Assembly (NCBI RefSeq): GCF_010093815.1
Contig: NW_022985572.1
Location: 167,548-231,547 of the forward strand
Length of the DNA: 64,000 bases
Reading direction: 5' to 3'
Source of the DNA: Pseudovirgaria hyperparasitica
Taxonomy: Eukaryota; Ascomycota; Dothideomycetes; Acrospermales; Acrospermaceae
Shown: positions 13,593 through 25,300 of the stretch, in pieces
Position numbering within the stretch: position 1 is the first letter of the stretch
Layout: each line of letters begins with the position of its first letter
The notes under the pieces: model-generated
Seen by the model: only the letters and a program-made list of their open reading frames with translations
Database searches by the model: none
What the model was told of the DNA's origin: nothing
Translations under genes and position numbers: made by a program

Positions 13593-16520
13593 ATGGCCCC
13601 GCTAAAGAAGAAAACGCCTACCCGTAAAGAGTTATAAGATCGTTAAGTACTAATAAGATAGACGCGGTCCTAGTTAAGAGTCGTGAGTGCTAAAGTAGGG
13701 CTATCGACGGCTATCGTGGTATTGAGGCCATCTACTACTCCGTACGGACAGGCTATAGAAGCTACGGAAATAAATAAGTCCACTATTAACCGAATCATCG
13801 CTATCTAGGACCCGCAAGAGCGATAGGACTATATTCTAGATACGTTTAATAATCTCCTTCATATTACTAGCCTCATAGAATAGCTCTTAAGTAGTATAGT
13901 CGACCTCTTCTAGGAAGTAGGAGCCGTAATAGGGTATAGTAAGGTAAAGATTAACTCCTCTATTCCGAAAGAAGTCCACGAGATAATTCGTCATGGAAGA
14001 GACACTAACTCCCGCATTCTAAAAGCCAAAAATGCGATCCTATAAAACTAGCGAAAAGACCTCTCTAATAATAACGGCTAGTTACTCTAATCCGCCCTCG
14101 GATAGCTCTAGTAAACATAGAACTTTATGGAAAAGCTAGTAGCGCTCTTACGAGTACGAACATGGGCGAGAGCGAGGAACTAGTTAAACGCATCCCTATG
14201 GTCCCGAATCGGCTAGGGATAGAAGGGAAGAGGAATTAAGGCATATCTTTAGAGCTCTAATATTAATACCGCCCTAGCTAGTAATAGTAACGAGGACGGC
14301 CTATCTCTCTAGTAACTCTCGAACTACCCTAGCCGATAAAATGAACTAACGTTCCATAATAAGACGGGACTTATTATCCCCGCTAGTTAATAGTCACGGA
14401 TAAGTAGAATAGTTTATAGGCCCGTCGAATACTACCTGTAAATTAAAGAGATAAGTATATCGCCTCCGCCTTAGACCTTACCGTCGCTAAAACTAGCGTA
14501 GGTAACACCCGCGGTAAAGTCCCCTCTATAAAGTACGCCTCCTGGTTTAGTAGTACGTTATCTCTTCGAAGCTAGTCATCCGTTCGAAGTAAGTATTCCT
14601 TCTACCACCACTAGTAAACGTCCCTTACCGGGCCATGTGAGAACGTCTTTAGTGCCCGTCACGGCCACGCCGATAAAACCCACTCGTGGGCGTGCCTTAT
14701 CTACCGGCCCTTAGTAATTACTAGGGGCGCCTACACGGTAATCCCCGGTTATTCTTAGTTCGCACCCTAAGACGATAGCATCGGTCGAGAAAGAGGACGA
14801 GCCTAAGAAGTATTAATGCGCGCCTTTAGTGACGAAGACTTTTAAGGCAGCTATATTATTAAAGAAGAATTTCACGAGCATTAAGGGAATGGCCCTACTA
14901 GTACGCTAGAAAGCGTAGATAGGTAACATGGCTATTCCGTATAAAGTCTACTATAAGCATTACTAAGACGTGGCTAGAAAGAATGATATACTCGTTAGCG
15001 TGTCCTACTTGAACCTAGTAGCGAGACTTAAAATAGTATATAAGTTTAGAGATAACGTGGGGGCCCTTAAAGTTTATAAGGACCGCTATACCTGGTTCGC
15101 GAAGTACACGCGGCCACCTTATCCGATAGAGGCATTAGATATCTATTATTACTAGGCCCTAGAGACCCCGAAGTAAGTTATTAATATTAAAACCATCCTT
15201 ACTAGTATTATATTTATGATTTAGAAGGAGGATAGTAGAATAGGTAGGTAACTCTTCGACGAGTGGGAACGTACTAGAAGTATTAACATTAAAGGGCTCT
15301 TTAAGCTACTTAAAAAGACGACCTCTATACTTAATAAGAGTATCCTAGAACTCGCGAGGGATGAATTTAATATATATAAGTACCACCAGCGCATGTTTAA
15401 TAAGAAATCGAACTATGGCTGGCTACGAACTACATACTACTCCTATATCTAATAGTTTATTAGGTAATGCCTACTTTACTAGCTCACCTATATCGCTCTT
15501 CGGCCCGATCTTAACTACTATCTAATCTCGTACCCGTACTATACGAAGTCCTAGGATAGGGGCGATAAGACGGGTTTTAAGCATCTCGATAACGCCATTA
15601 ATCGAATCCTCGATCCTAGTAATAGACACGGGTTTAATATAATCTAGGGGAGTATTAGTCTCGACGACGAACGAAGTAACGACTACACTATAATCGTTCC
15701 CCGCTCCTATAAGTTCTTAAATGAATGGTAGTTAAAGGCTAAGCTCCGCGAGGGGGTTAATCGAAACGGTATAATCACGGCTATTAACGATAAGATCTAT
15801 AATACGGACGATAGGAAACGATTTAGTCCCTTCGTCCCGGTCCCCTACTAGTCCCTTAAAGTATATATCTCTAGCCTACTAATAATACACGGCGCCTAGG
15901 GTCCCGTAAAGGGTGGAAGACGTACGATGCTTCCATGGTATATCGCGATTGGCCCTAATCACATAATAATAGAAGTGCCTAAAATGGGCATATAGGAATA
16001 ACTCGCAGTAGCTCATAGGAATTTAACTCCGGGACCCACGTCTCCGTCGGGATTTTCTAATAAATACGGCGCGATTCCTTTTGCCTTCCTAGCCGCAGTT
16101 TAACTCCCGAGTTTTAACGCCGTTAGTAACGTATTAGTCGGCCGTAAAAGATAGGATAGCTAGAAGGTAAAAGAAGAGGTAGCTGCGTGGCTTAACGCAA
16201 GTCCTTAATAACTTAAAGCCAAGGTAGACGCCTGGTTTAAGGAGGGCTCGAGGGTATTCGTGGAGACCTTTAAGAAAATAGTAAGATAGGAAAGGCTAGT
16301 CTATAGGGATAGGTCGTTCTAGAAGGAATTTAACGAGGCGCGCGCCGCTAAGCGGCCAATTAATTTTAAGAAATTCGAGCCCGACGCGGGCCTAGATAAC
16401 GTCGAAGAGAACTTCTACGGATAGGAGAGGCCTAACGAACTATCCGATAAGGAGGAATCTAACCTCTCTAAGATGAGCGACACGATTCTTTAGGAGCTGG
16501 CTCGCGACCTCGAGTACTAA
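13593..16520 (+). pseudogene. Second retrotransposon ORF: possible 2-oxoglutarate/Fe(II) oxygenase-like protein, RIP-broken
   Basis: From the ATG at 13,593 one frame continues for about 975 codons. It is interrupted only by TAG/TAA codons explicable as mutated CAG, CAA or TGG, with no frameshift. It ends at TAA 16,518-16,520 or TAG 16,524-16,526. It is not gag, protease, RT, RNase H or integrase, all of which precede it. The C-terminal third contains KHLDN (HxD, 15,582-15,590). About 100 codons later comes IIHGA (His at 15,888) followed by GGRR, with Arg at 15,918, ten residues after the His. This HxD ... H-x9-R spacing matches the iron and 2-oxoglutarate ligands of the double-stranded beta-helix oxygenases (PhyH/TET-JBP type). 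The fold assignment is my inference from motifs, because the family itself is not one I can name. The N-terminal half is basic and polar without a recognised domain. Confidence 0.6.
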
Positions 16521-16545
16521 GATTAGGCGCCTAAAAACCTGCCTA

Positions 16546-16578
16546 ATTATTAGTTAAGGGCTGCCCTTAACTAATAAT
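16546..16578. repeat. Hairpin copy 3, just after the second ORF
   Basis: A palindrome with 15-bp perfect arms (ATTATTAGTTAAGGG and its complement) and a CTG loop. It shares its arms with the hairpin at 9,267-9,305 and lies 20-30 bp past the end of the second ORF, about 150 bp before the 3' LTR. A transcription-termination or RNA 3'-end role is possible but not shown. Confidence 0.85.
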
Positions 16579-16724
16579 CCGGGCTAAGGTTTACCCGCGC
16601 CGAGGGGTTTACTAGGGGCGCATTTTATTCGTATTAAGGTCTTTCTTTTAGGCGTTCTTCACACAGTTTCTTACACGGTTACTATACTACTAAGGGTAGT
16701 AGTTCTATAGGCTAGGGAGGTATA

Positions 16725-17096
16725 TGTGGAAGGCCGTTCCTGTAGCCCTATATATATGTGTCCCTGGCTCGATTATATGGCTTATTATATATTTAAGGAG
16801 GGCGTTTTCCTCGGTCATTCTGCTCCACACGCTTCCCCCATTACTAATATTCGATAATTCGACCTTTCCTTACGTTCATGGGCCTCTATAGGTATTGATT
16901 ATTAGGCTTAGCTATTAATAAATTAATTAAGAGTATTATATAGACCCGTCCTATCGTAAAAGAGAACTAATAAGAAGTCGTGCGTTCAAAGAGAACTCAT
17001 AATACCTAGGAGAGATACTTGTGAGTTCGTCGCGACTACTATACTAAGAACACAGCCATTTACAAAAAGGGACATACGTGGCGATGGCTTATCACA
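16725..17096 (+). repeat. 3' long terminal repeat
   Basis: This copy begins TGTGGAAGGCCG and ends ATCACA, matching 5,683-6,054 over the same 372 bp. It keeps the TG...CA termini. The following bases CTAT repeat the CTAT that precedes the left LTR. Confidence 0.9.
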
Positions 17097-17349
17097 CTAT
17101 ATAGAGAGGAATTAAAATATAAAGAGTAAAGCCATGGGATAGTAGTCTAATAGTTCATAGAGAGATATAGAAATGTATTTATAGAGTAATCTTACTCTTA
17201 TACGAGGTTAATTCCTAACGAGTAGAAATTGGTTTATACGGTCTACTTATATAGTAACCTCGCTTAACTTAGCTAACTTAACCTAGCTCTGGCCACTACG
17301 TGGCTGCATGGATTAGAATAATCTATATAGGTCTATTATAGTTCCCGTC

Positions 17350-18500
17350 CTAATAAATAGGCGTTATATTTAAGTCTATATCTTATTCTTTTCCGTGTTA
17401 AGAAGTACCGCCTTAATTATTTTAGTATCCTCTTAACGCGTTTCTACTCTAATTTATACTCTTCTAGTACTAATCGCGGTAAGGTTACTCTTAATCGAAC
17501 GTATCTAATTAACCTTATTTCTAACCCGTATAGAGTTCGTCGGTTTTACCTAGAGAGCCATATTCCTTAAGGATACGGTAGTATTTATTAGCTTTCTTCT
17601 CTAATTTATATAGATAGTTAAAACTTAATAATACTATTTCTAGTCTTTTATAGATTAACGGAAGTAGTACTTCGCGAAACTAGAATATATAAATATTTTT
17701 CTATAGTATAGGGATATTATTCTATAGGTTTTAGAGGTATTATAGTAGTTAAGTAGGTGTCTAGTTTAGTCGTTATACTACGCTTCTTAACTTAGATAGT
17801 ACCTTTCTTTTATATTCTCTATCTATTCTAAGGGTGTTTAGTATAAATATAGCTAAATATTCCTAGGTTATCGTAGATAGTAGCTATACTTCCTTCTATC
17901 TATTCTATTAATTATAGAATTATAAGCCTAGGTATCGTTCTCCGAACGAAATATATTATACTTTAGTAGAAAAGAGTAGAGGGTTATTAAGAAAGTACTT
18001 TTTATAGTCTCTCTTCTAGTCTTTCTACTCCTTTTAGTTCTTCCCTATAAATATAGTCGGGTCTTTAGATTTTAGTATATCTAGAGAAGAAGTAGAGTAA
18101 ATTAGTAACGAAGTAGCCGGGTATATAGTAGATTATTATAACTCTAATAGTAGGTAAACTAATTCCGCCTAAATTAGTATAGGAAGTTATCTACCTACTA
18201 TCGTTCGGCGTAGTTCTTTAAGAGACTTCTTAAGTTCTCGTCTCTTTATAAGAAGTTTTATATATTCTACCTATTCTTTAAGGGTTTAAATCTCTTAAGC
18301 CTAATTTACGATATATTCCTAAAGTTTAGCGATAGTTTATTATAATACCTTATATAGCTCCGCTATAACTCGTTATCTAGCTTTATATTATTAGAAGTTA
18401 CTTAGCGTATCTACTATTTCTTCGTCTAAAATCTCCGTGATTTAGTCTAATATTTCTACTTCTTAGTTAGAAATAGCTAGGATTAATACTAATTATAGAG
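17350..18500 (-). pseudogene. RIP-degraded retroelement gag remnant
   Basis: The minus-strand translation gives a Gag-like segment with a coiled-coil stretch of repeated Leu/Ile heptads near 18,200-18,400. Next comes a capsid-like block (PTIFIGKN ... KYFLNNPLLFSTKV ... YISFGERYLG, near 18,060-17,930), then further helical sequence to about 17,400. The interrupting codons are TAG/TAA. It is a different sequence from the gag near 5,000, so it belongs to another element or family. No pol, LTR or clear border could be identified. The call rests on overall resemblance to gypsy capsid regions and is moderate at best. Confidence 0.4.
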
Positions 18501-18599
18501 GATCTCTATTATTTAATATAGTATTATTTATCTCTATAGTAGATTATATCAACCTTCTCGGTTCTAGTTAGACTATCTTAACTATAGTACTATATAGGG

Positions 18600-19535
18600 A
18601 GTAATTTAAATATAAGAATAGGGTTATTAGATAGTAGTATAGTTAGATAGAATAATAGAGTATATTCTATTATAGAACGAATTACTACCAAACCTTTTTA
18701 GTAGAAATCTAAGAGTATATATATAAAGGGACGCCGATCTATCTAGTATATAACTATTTACCGCCCTTTACGTTACCTCCTAACCCTATTAGCTAAGGTA
18801 CGTATAGATTAGGTTCTATCTAAGGCTAAGTCCTAATAGAATTAATATATCTTAATAATAAGGCTCTACTAAAGAAGCTTTAATTTATTAAGTACTACTA
18901 TAAGGCTTAGAAATAATAGCTATAACTATCTTAGATTATAGAAGGATAGAGGGCTATAGAGCTATACCCGTTTAATTGCTTAAAAGGGATAAATAGTCCT
19001 TTTATATTACCTAATTTAGATAAGTATCTAAGGACTCTATCTCTATCTATATAGTAACGGGATCTAGCTAATATACCTCGTGGCTCTTAAAATATATACT
19101 ATAGGGTAGAGGTACTCCAATCTAATAGTAAGCTATTAAATAAGACTCGAGATCTACTATTCTTATTAGTATAGTCTATAGAACGGCTAACGGCTAATAT
19201 TAGATAATTAGAGACGCGTATAGCTAAGCTTAAGGCTTAAAATAATAGTCTAGTCTAAAAGAGAAAATAGAAGAAGGTTAAAATAGACCTTAATAAGTAA
19301 TTTATAAATATTATATATATAAAGAAGGCTATAGATAAGGAGAAGAAGGAGGTAGTAGTAGAGGTAGTTTAAGCTATTAAACGTGCGGAAAAGCTTAAGG
19401 AATTAGGGACTTAATTACTATAGACTAGATAGATAGCCTCTAAGAAGGTATATAAGGCTTATTTTTATAAATTCCCTCTATTTTAAGTATATAGTTATTA
19501 ATATAGGCGTTTAGAGTCGTACTCAAATCACGTGG
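18600..19535 (+). pseudogene. Pogo/Fot1-like DDE transposase remnant (C-terminal part)
   Basis: The plus-strand translation contains a degenerate YLPP block near 18,765. It is followed by FIKYYYKA and a stretch like GW.A.GLYPFN (around 18,885-18,980), where Fot1-type transposases have GWKATGLWPVN. A long coiled coil follows, then a basic KRK.KKVKIDLN tail (around 19,255-19,300), as is usual at the C-terminus of fungal pogo-family transposases. Stops are TAG/TAA. The catalytic DDE residues are not clearly visible, so this is a decayed or partial copy. It abuts the boundary with gene-rich DNA. Confidence 0.5.
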
Positions 19536-19536
19536 T

Positions 19537-19573
19537 TCATTAGTGGGTTGGCTCATTAGTGGGTACGTCAACT
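19537..19573 (+). repeat. Direct-repeat pair at the presumed right end of the DNA transposon
   Basis: TCATTAGTGGG occurs twice 16 bp apart (19,537-19,547 and 19,553-19,563), just after a CACGTGG motif. Short subterminal repeats of this kind are common at the ends of pogo-like elements. No matching left terminal repeat was found within the window. Confidence 0.45.
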
Positions 19574-19580
19574 TATATAC

Positions 19581-21113
19581 AAACAAACAAATAACAAGCG
19601 GCCGATATTAGCTAGCTAGCCAGTTACATACTCATCTAGCGTTCCGTAATTCTGACGCCTTGCTGCCATTCATAGTACATTCCATCCTACATTCCACTGG
19701 CATAATACCTTCCCCAGTACTTACCACGAGGTGCCCAGCTGCGGCTGTGCTTGCCGCTGTCCCGCCGTCCATACCTTCTGTAGTGACATACCTACCTACC
19801 TATCTATCCAGCTATTCCATACCGGTCTTCAGGCCGGCAGAGCCTTCCCTACCAAGCTTCAAGCTATTAGTAGCCGCCACTTGCTTCAGCCCCCTTCGGC
19901 CTCCTGCGCCACGCCACTCTGTCTCGGTCTGTCTTACCTTTTCGTCACATAATACGACATGCATCATCTTGTCTTAGGTAGATATATTTATATATAAGGT
20001 ACTACGGCAGGCTTAATCATCACGTGCATCACTTCGTTCGAGCTTGTGAGTCTGTACTGATTCGTGGTTACTAATCCATCGTTTGGCTCGCTGACTACCC
20101 GAGTATAGGTGTGCAGTATATATATATAATTAAGGTGTCTAATTTATCTCGTTGGTATGGCTCATTCATCTTCCTTCTCCTCATACATGACATCGGTGAT
20201 AGGGTGAATTCATGTCGGTGGTTTGTGGCCTTGTAACGAGTGTGAAAATGGGGGACTCTGTTTGGTGTTGATGATGGTTATCATTATTGCTGTTTTTACC
20301 CGTAACGCCTTAGCATGCTGACTATCACTATCCGCACTGCACTGACTATCGGCACTGCACCGCAACGCTGCACATCTGCGCCGCCCGGTATATTCCATTC
20401 GTCATCTTCGTAGCAAGCTTGCCTTGGAAGCACACAGCCATGTGCTGGGGGCGATACTGTAGGGCTGCGTCGAGAAAAAGATTATTCAACCTTCAGTCAC
20501 TGCTACCTACCCGGCGCAGCATCAATCAAGCCAGCCAGCCAGGCGTCCGGGTAGGAGGCATTCTCACACATTGCTCTTCCGCTGGCTATATAAGCATCCC
20601 GCCCACCGTGTTCTAACAGCCGTCTCTCGATCCATTGGGCAGTCAACGCAACTTCACTACGCCGTGTATTGCCTTCTCGTACTGCTATGGGCAGCGGCGT
20701 GCTCGCTCTCTGCAGACAGTGTAAACACAGCACTATGGTGATGGGCGTCTCGTGAGCACACAACAGATTATGTGGTGTGTTGAGGGGGCCGTTTTGATGA
20801 TGATCTTCACTAGTGTCCATCATTGACGGATGTCCGCATCGTTTGGGGATCATGTTGGATCGAGACTTTTCTATACGATGATGCAGTTCAGATAATAGTT
20901 GTGAATCATAGTAATCTATTCATTCTGTGCTAGGTAGCATAGATGTGGTCTAGCCTACATCGGGCTAGTCCTGCCTTACAAGGAACCTGATCCGTCCATG
21001 CAGCAGGCCCTCGTCGTCACCACAACAGGCATCCACAAGTCTTTGTATTCCACATACCCGGTAAAAAGCTACTCCCCCCTGCAATCACCTATATATTGTC
21101 CTTCTATTCGAAC
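19581..21113. other. Intergenic transition from RIP-affected DNA to gene space
   Basis: Base composition becomes ordinary over this stretch and CpA/TpG dinucleotides return. Short ORFs at 19,660-19,977 and 20,503-20,853 show no family resemblance and no splice context, so I do not call them genes. Short repeats (CTACCTACCTATCT near 19,790, GCACTGCACTGACTATC near 20,335) are the only structure seen. The last few hundred bases should contain the SNARE gene promoter. Confidence 0.5.
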
Positions 21114-21955
21114 ATGGCTTCCAGCAGCTCTTCGCAACAGCCGCTGCTCTAGTACGTCCCAGACCTGCCACACAGACACACCCCCGAATAGGATCCTAAC
21201 CTCATCACAGTGCATGTATCGCATATGGGACCACGATCCTGACCGAGCACACCACTTCCGCGGCCTCCAATGCCTCCGGCGTGGCACCCATGCTACTGCC
21301 GCAGATCAAGAAGCGACCCGACAAGAAGACGGTAGTCTCTGAAGGATTGCATGCCCACTACATCGCGGCCGGCCACGATGAATATCCTGCCAGCGCACGC
21401 TCCGCCGGAGGGCTCACCTACGTCGTCGTGACCAGACAGGATCTGCAAAGGCGCATCGCGTTTGGCTTCCTCATCAGCATCCAGAAACGCTTCCTCGCGC
21501 AGTACCCTGAGACTACTGACTTCTCCGCATTGCCGGCCTTTGGTGCGGGTGCATTCAATGGGACGCTCAAGAAGCTCATGATCGAGCAAGGCACAACCGA
21601 AGAAGGGCAGCAAGATGCAATTAGACAGGCAAAGTCCGAGATCGACGCAGTGAGGAATATCATGACCGAGAACATCGAGCGCGTCTTGGAAAGGGGCGAA
21701 CGAATCGATCTCCTCGTCGACAAGACGGACAGGCTTGGAGGTAGTGCGACTGACTTTCGTGTCCGCAGTCGTGGGCTCAGGAGGAGGATGTGGTGGAAGA
21801 ATGTCAAACTCATGGTCTTGCTGGTGCTTGTCGTTATCTTCCTCCTCTACCTCTTCGTCGGCTTCGGTTGTGGGCTACCAGGTGAGCAGTATTGCGCGGG
21901 AGATCGTCGCATTCACTAATACTTCACAGGTTGGGGGAGATGCCTTGGACATTGA
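21114..21955 (+). CDS. VAMP7/Nyv1-type longin R-SNARE (three exons)
   Basis: R-SNARE for membrane fusion on the endosomal/vacuolar route. Proposed exons are 21,114-21,151, 21,211-21,881 and 21,930-21,955, giving 244 residues. The first intron (59 nt, GTACGT donor, CTAAC branch) joins MASSSSSQQPLL to YACIAYGTT. The last (48 nt) adds the luminal tail, ending GWGRCLGH. The N-terminal part is a longin domain (LTYVVVTRQDLQRRIAFGFL). The SNARE motif follows with the zero-layer Arg in DAVRNIMTENIERVLERGER, then WWKNVKLM and a single C-terminal transmembrane helix rich in L/V/F. This order and length fit the family exactly. The open frame alone would miss the first 12 residues and the true C-terminus. 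Confidence 0.88.
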
Positions 21956-22350
21956 CGAAGATGCATATGAATTTCGCTTCTAGGTGTTTGGCGCTCATGA
22001 TAGGTGCATTTGCATGGTTGCCCGAAGACTCACAAGATATGCGTGGGTTTAGTTTGATACCCTCACTCTGCACATTAAACAGTTACTCTTCTATGCATTC
22101 AATAAATCAGTGTTCATCTTTTATTCGCACTCTTCACCATCATGCCACCACCCATGCCGGTCTCCGTGTCTGCATCTGACAAACGCCACTAGTGGCGCAT
22201 GGAAAACTTAGGTTCGCAAACGTCACCCTCTCCATTCTCCCAGAACAACGAACCACATCTTGCATTTCGCTCTCCAATTCTACTTTAAGACTGACCCAGA
22301 AATCTGCTGGCTCAGTCAAGCGCATCTCTCAAGTCAATTTCCAAAGTTAT

Positions 22351-25300
22351 ATGCAATCAGAGCCCCAACAAGCTTCCCAAAACATTCATACCGAACAGCC
22401 CACCCCCTCAACCTCCGAAGCCTCACAGCATGGACTCCACCCTGAAGAACTGTCAGCCTTGCATCTCTCCTTGGATGGAGATGATGCAAGAGCCCACCAG
22501 GCTTCATCCAGCCACCACGACGACGTCGCAAAGGTCACCAGCGTCGAGGCAGCGCGCGTCGTGGCTTCAGTCGCGCAAGAAGAGACGCGATTGAAGCGTA
22601 CACCATCACCTCCCAGCAATCGAATCTCTGATTACGAAGCTGAATCTGCTTCTTCAACCCCATTGAGGACATGCAGCGAGGGCCGGTCGTTCGAAGTCGT
22701 CAAGAAGCTCTCTGATAGCGTAGATGACAAGTCTTACATTGATAAACTTCCCAATGGTATGATCGTGCCTTTTGCATTCTATGCCCAGTCTGCTAACTCA
22801 CAGCTCTACAGAGGTCCTGACACATGCAATCTCGCACCTCTCTCCTACCGATCTTTCGGCCGTCGCGCTCGTAAGCCGTCGATTTCATAGTCTAGTGACA
22901 ACACCGCACGCGTGGAGGGCTGCATTCGGCAGATATTTCCCTGGCGCAGAGGAATTGCGTCAAGAAGTAATCACTTCCTCCAATGGATCAGACATCGTAC
23001 CGTCGGGCAAGCGCGCTTTCACGAGACTCACTGCTCTCGCGTCGTGGCGAAGCGAATACATTCTCAGGACCCGCCTGCTCAGATCTTTGGCCAGAGGGAA
23101 GCCTGTCCGTATCTCCGCTACTCCAGCCAATGCGCGTGCTGGCCAGCAGCAAAATCCCGTACCTATGACAATCTACAACTCGCAATTGTTCACAACGGTC
23201 AATCATATGCACGCTGTTTTCGGTACTGGTCTCAACAAGCGAATGCCGCGTTTCATACATGGTGCCGACGAGATTGGGTCCGCGTGTTGCAGTGATCCAA
23301 CTACCGTCAAAGTCGACCCCTGGGGACTCTCTGACCCAACACCATTCTTTCAGTTTTCCGACGCTTTCCCAGGAGATTCACAATGGGGTCTCGGCGCAGG
23401 TGACATAATTGGAGTACCCAACGTCATGGATGTCAGCCAGCCATATGGTATGTTGTATGGAGAAGGGCATCCTGGTTGTTCGGCCTACTTTCGTGCCACG
23501 GACGAGCTACGGGGACGTGTTCTTGCTGCGCCTTCGGATGAAGCACAATATGACATTGGTATGCCAGCCGTGCTTGCTAGTCGGGAATGCATTACATCTG
23601 TGTGGATCGCCAAATCATCCAACGTGCCTCATCTGAGTGAAGGCCTAGTCGGAATGCTTTGTGGCTTGTCATGCGGTATCATCTCGTCTTACTCGTTGGG
23701 TACTGATGGGACACGAGGTCGGCGCTTCTTGAAAGGCGAAACGACTGCACGATGGGTATTGAGCCCTGGAGTCCCCATTATTGCCATAGCTGTCGATGAT
23801 GACTACTCTATGAAACGCCAAGCCCAAAATAGGATCTGGGCGGTAGCTCTGAACGCCCTGGGCGAGATCTTCTATTTGACCAAATTCCCCAAGCTATCTG
23901 GTGAAAAGCGGCGTCCAACCGATCTAGAACGAGCTTCATGGGAACGGGGCAGGACCACGCACTGGATCCTCGTAGAACCTAGTAGGCGGACCGCCCGCGT
24001 CAATCCTTACGACGATGCTTCCACAGCTACGGGGAGTTACACGCCTCGGTCTTCGTGGGACGGTGAGTGTCTTTCTGTGGCACAGATACGGGCAGAAACA
24101 CGTGAAATGGAAGAGTATATGAAGAAGAGGCCGAAAGATTTCCGTCAGGTATGCACTGGCTGGGACATGAGGCGCCGGATAGAGGTTGACTTTGCTGGTG
24201 ATGACGGGCATTATGCCGGCGAGTCGATTGCGGTTTTCGAATGTGGTCTAGACGAAGATAGCGTCTCAAGCATTCGACGCTTCACTCGCTGTAAGCTGGA
24301 GGAGCCGTCGGGCCAGAGAGCTTCATCTCCTTCTCTTACGACTGCGAGCGAGAAGTCATCACAGGAGTCCTCTTTGTTCGGTGGACCCTCGACACCAGAC
24401 GCCTTTGAGAGACCTCAACGGCCTCGTCGAATCTCGACTCTGTCTCTGAGCAGCTCCCCTGAACGTGGCCACCTCATCGAAGAGTGGCGATTATCAACAT
24501 TGACATTTGGAGGCTTGAAGTCTGTTCAACTCACAACAAGCGCAATTGACTCTTCAATGCTTGCAACGATGACTCTCTCAGAAGATCCAATATTCGGATT
24601 CTCCACCATGTCAAATGCGTCCTCACCATTTGCATCACCGCAATCTATGGCAAGCCAGCCGTCAAATCCGGCCGACGTTCCAGGTCAACGAGCTCGTTTC
24701 GTCGCCGCAGGCACTAGCACGGGTATAGTCCTGCTCTGGGATATACGTGCACCTATCTCCAAAAACGTCGAATTTGCGAATACCGTCGATCCGATCCGGA
24801 TCATCTTCACCGACTCTCCGGAGATATCTTGTTTGGCAATTACAGGTCTGTATATTGTCCACGGTGGAAATGATGGCCTCGTTCAAGCCTGGGACCCACT
24901 GGCATCGAGTCCACTACCTGTGCGAACGCTCCACTCGCGACACTCATCTCGAGCACGACGTCGACTGCAACAAGCACAAGCTTCTGTGCAAGGAGTTGGC
25001 ATCAATTTCTTTGCGGCTGGCGCCATTTGCCTTGACCCAGATCCTACAGTGCTACGAGGCATAGTTTCCATTGGGACATTTCTACACTATTGGAGTTTCA
25101 GTTCCTCCGCCGCGGATCAATACAAGGGTAGCAAGCGAAGACTTAGACGCGGTGAAAGAGGCAGCAACAACAGTGGCGCAACTTTCTCTGCTAATCGTGG
25201 TGGAAACCTGAAAGGATACATCGCGAACGAGAAGTTTGAGTTGGAACTCGAGCAGCGCAACCAGCGCCGCGAAGCCAATCGCATGGCTGGTCGCTTTGGC

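Larger units (their letters stand above)
5683..17096 (+). mobile_element. Near full-length, RIP-inactivated Ty3/gypsy LTR retrotransposon with an additional long ORF
   Basis: Two 372-bp direct repeats (5,683-6,054 and 16,725-17,096) bound 10.7 kb of internal sequence. The flanking bases ACTAT before the left LTR match (A)CTAT at the end of the right LTR, which suggests a 4-5 bp target-site duplication. A purine-rich tract (GGCTAGGGAGG) just before the right LTR could be the polypurine tract. The interior holds one gag-pol frame and a second frame, both in the same register and broken by TAG/TAA stops rather than frameshifts. At 11.4 kb it is long for a fungal gypsy element because of the second frame. 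It is inserted into the minus-strand gypsy element to its left. It is dead as it stands, and movement would need a source copy elsewhere. Confidence 0.9.

Noticed and set aside
14970-15155. 61-codon plus-strand ORF starting at GTG
   Set aside because: It is an internal open stretch of the second retrotransposon frame that begins at 13,593.
19660-19977. 105-codon ORF next to the repeat boundary
   Set aside because: Low-complexity Pro/Ser/Leu translation, overlapped by another frame, with no splice or family support.
20503-20853. 116-codon minus-strand ORF
   Set aside because: No recognisable domain and no supporting context; overlapping ORF on the other strand.
24061-24089. GTGAGT ... CACAG inside the F-box gene, looking like an intron
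   Set aside because: Under 30 nt, below the usual fungal intron size, and the frame reads through without a stop.
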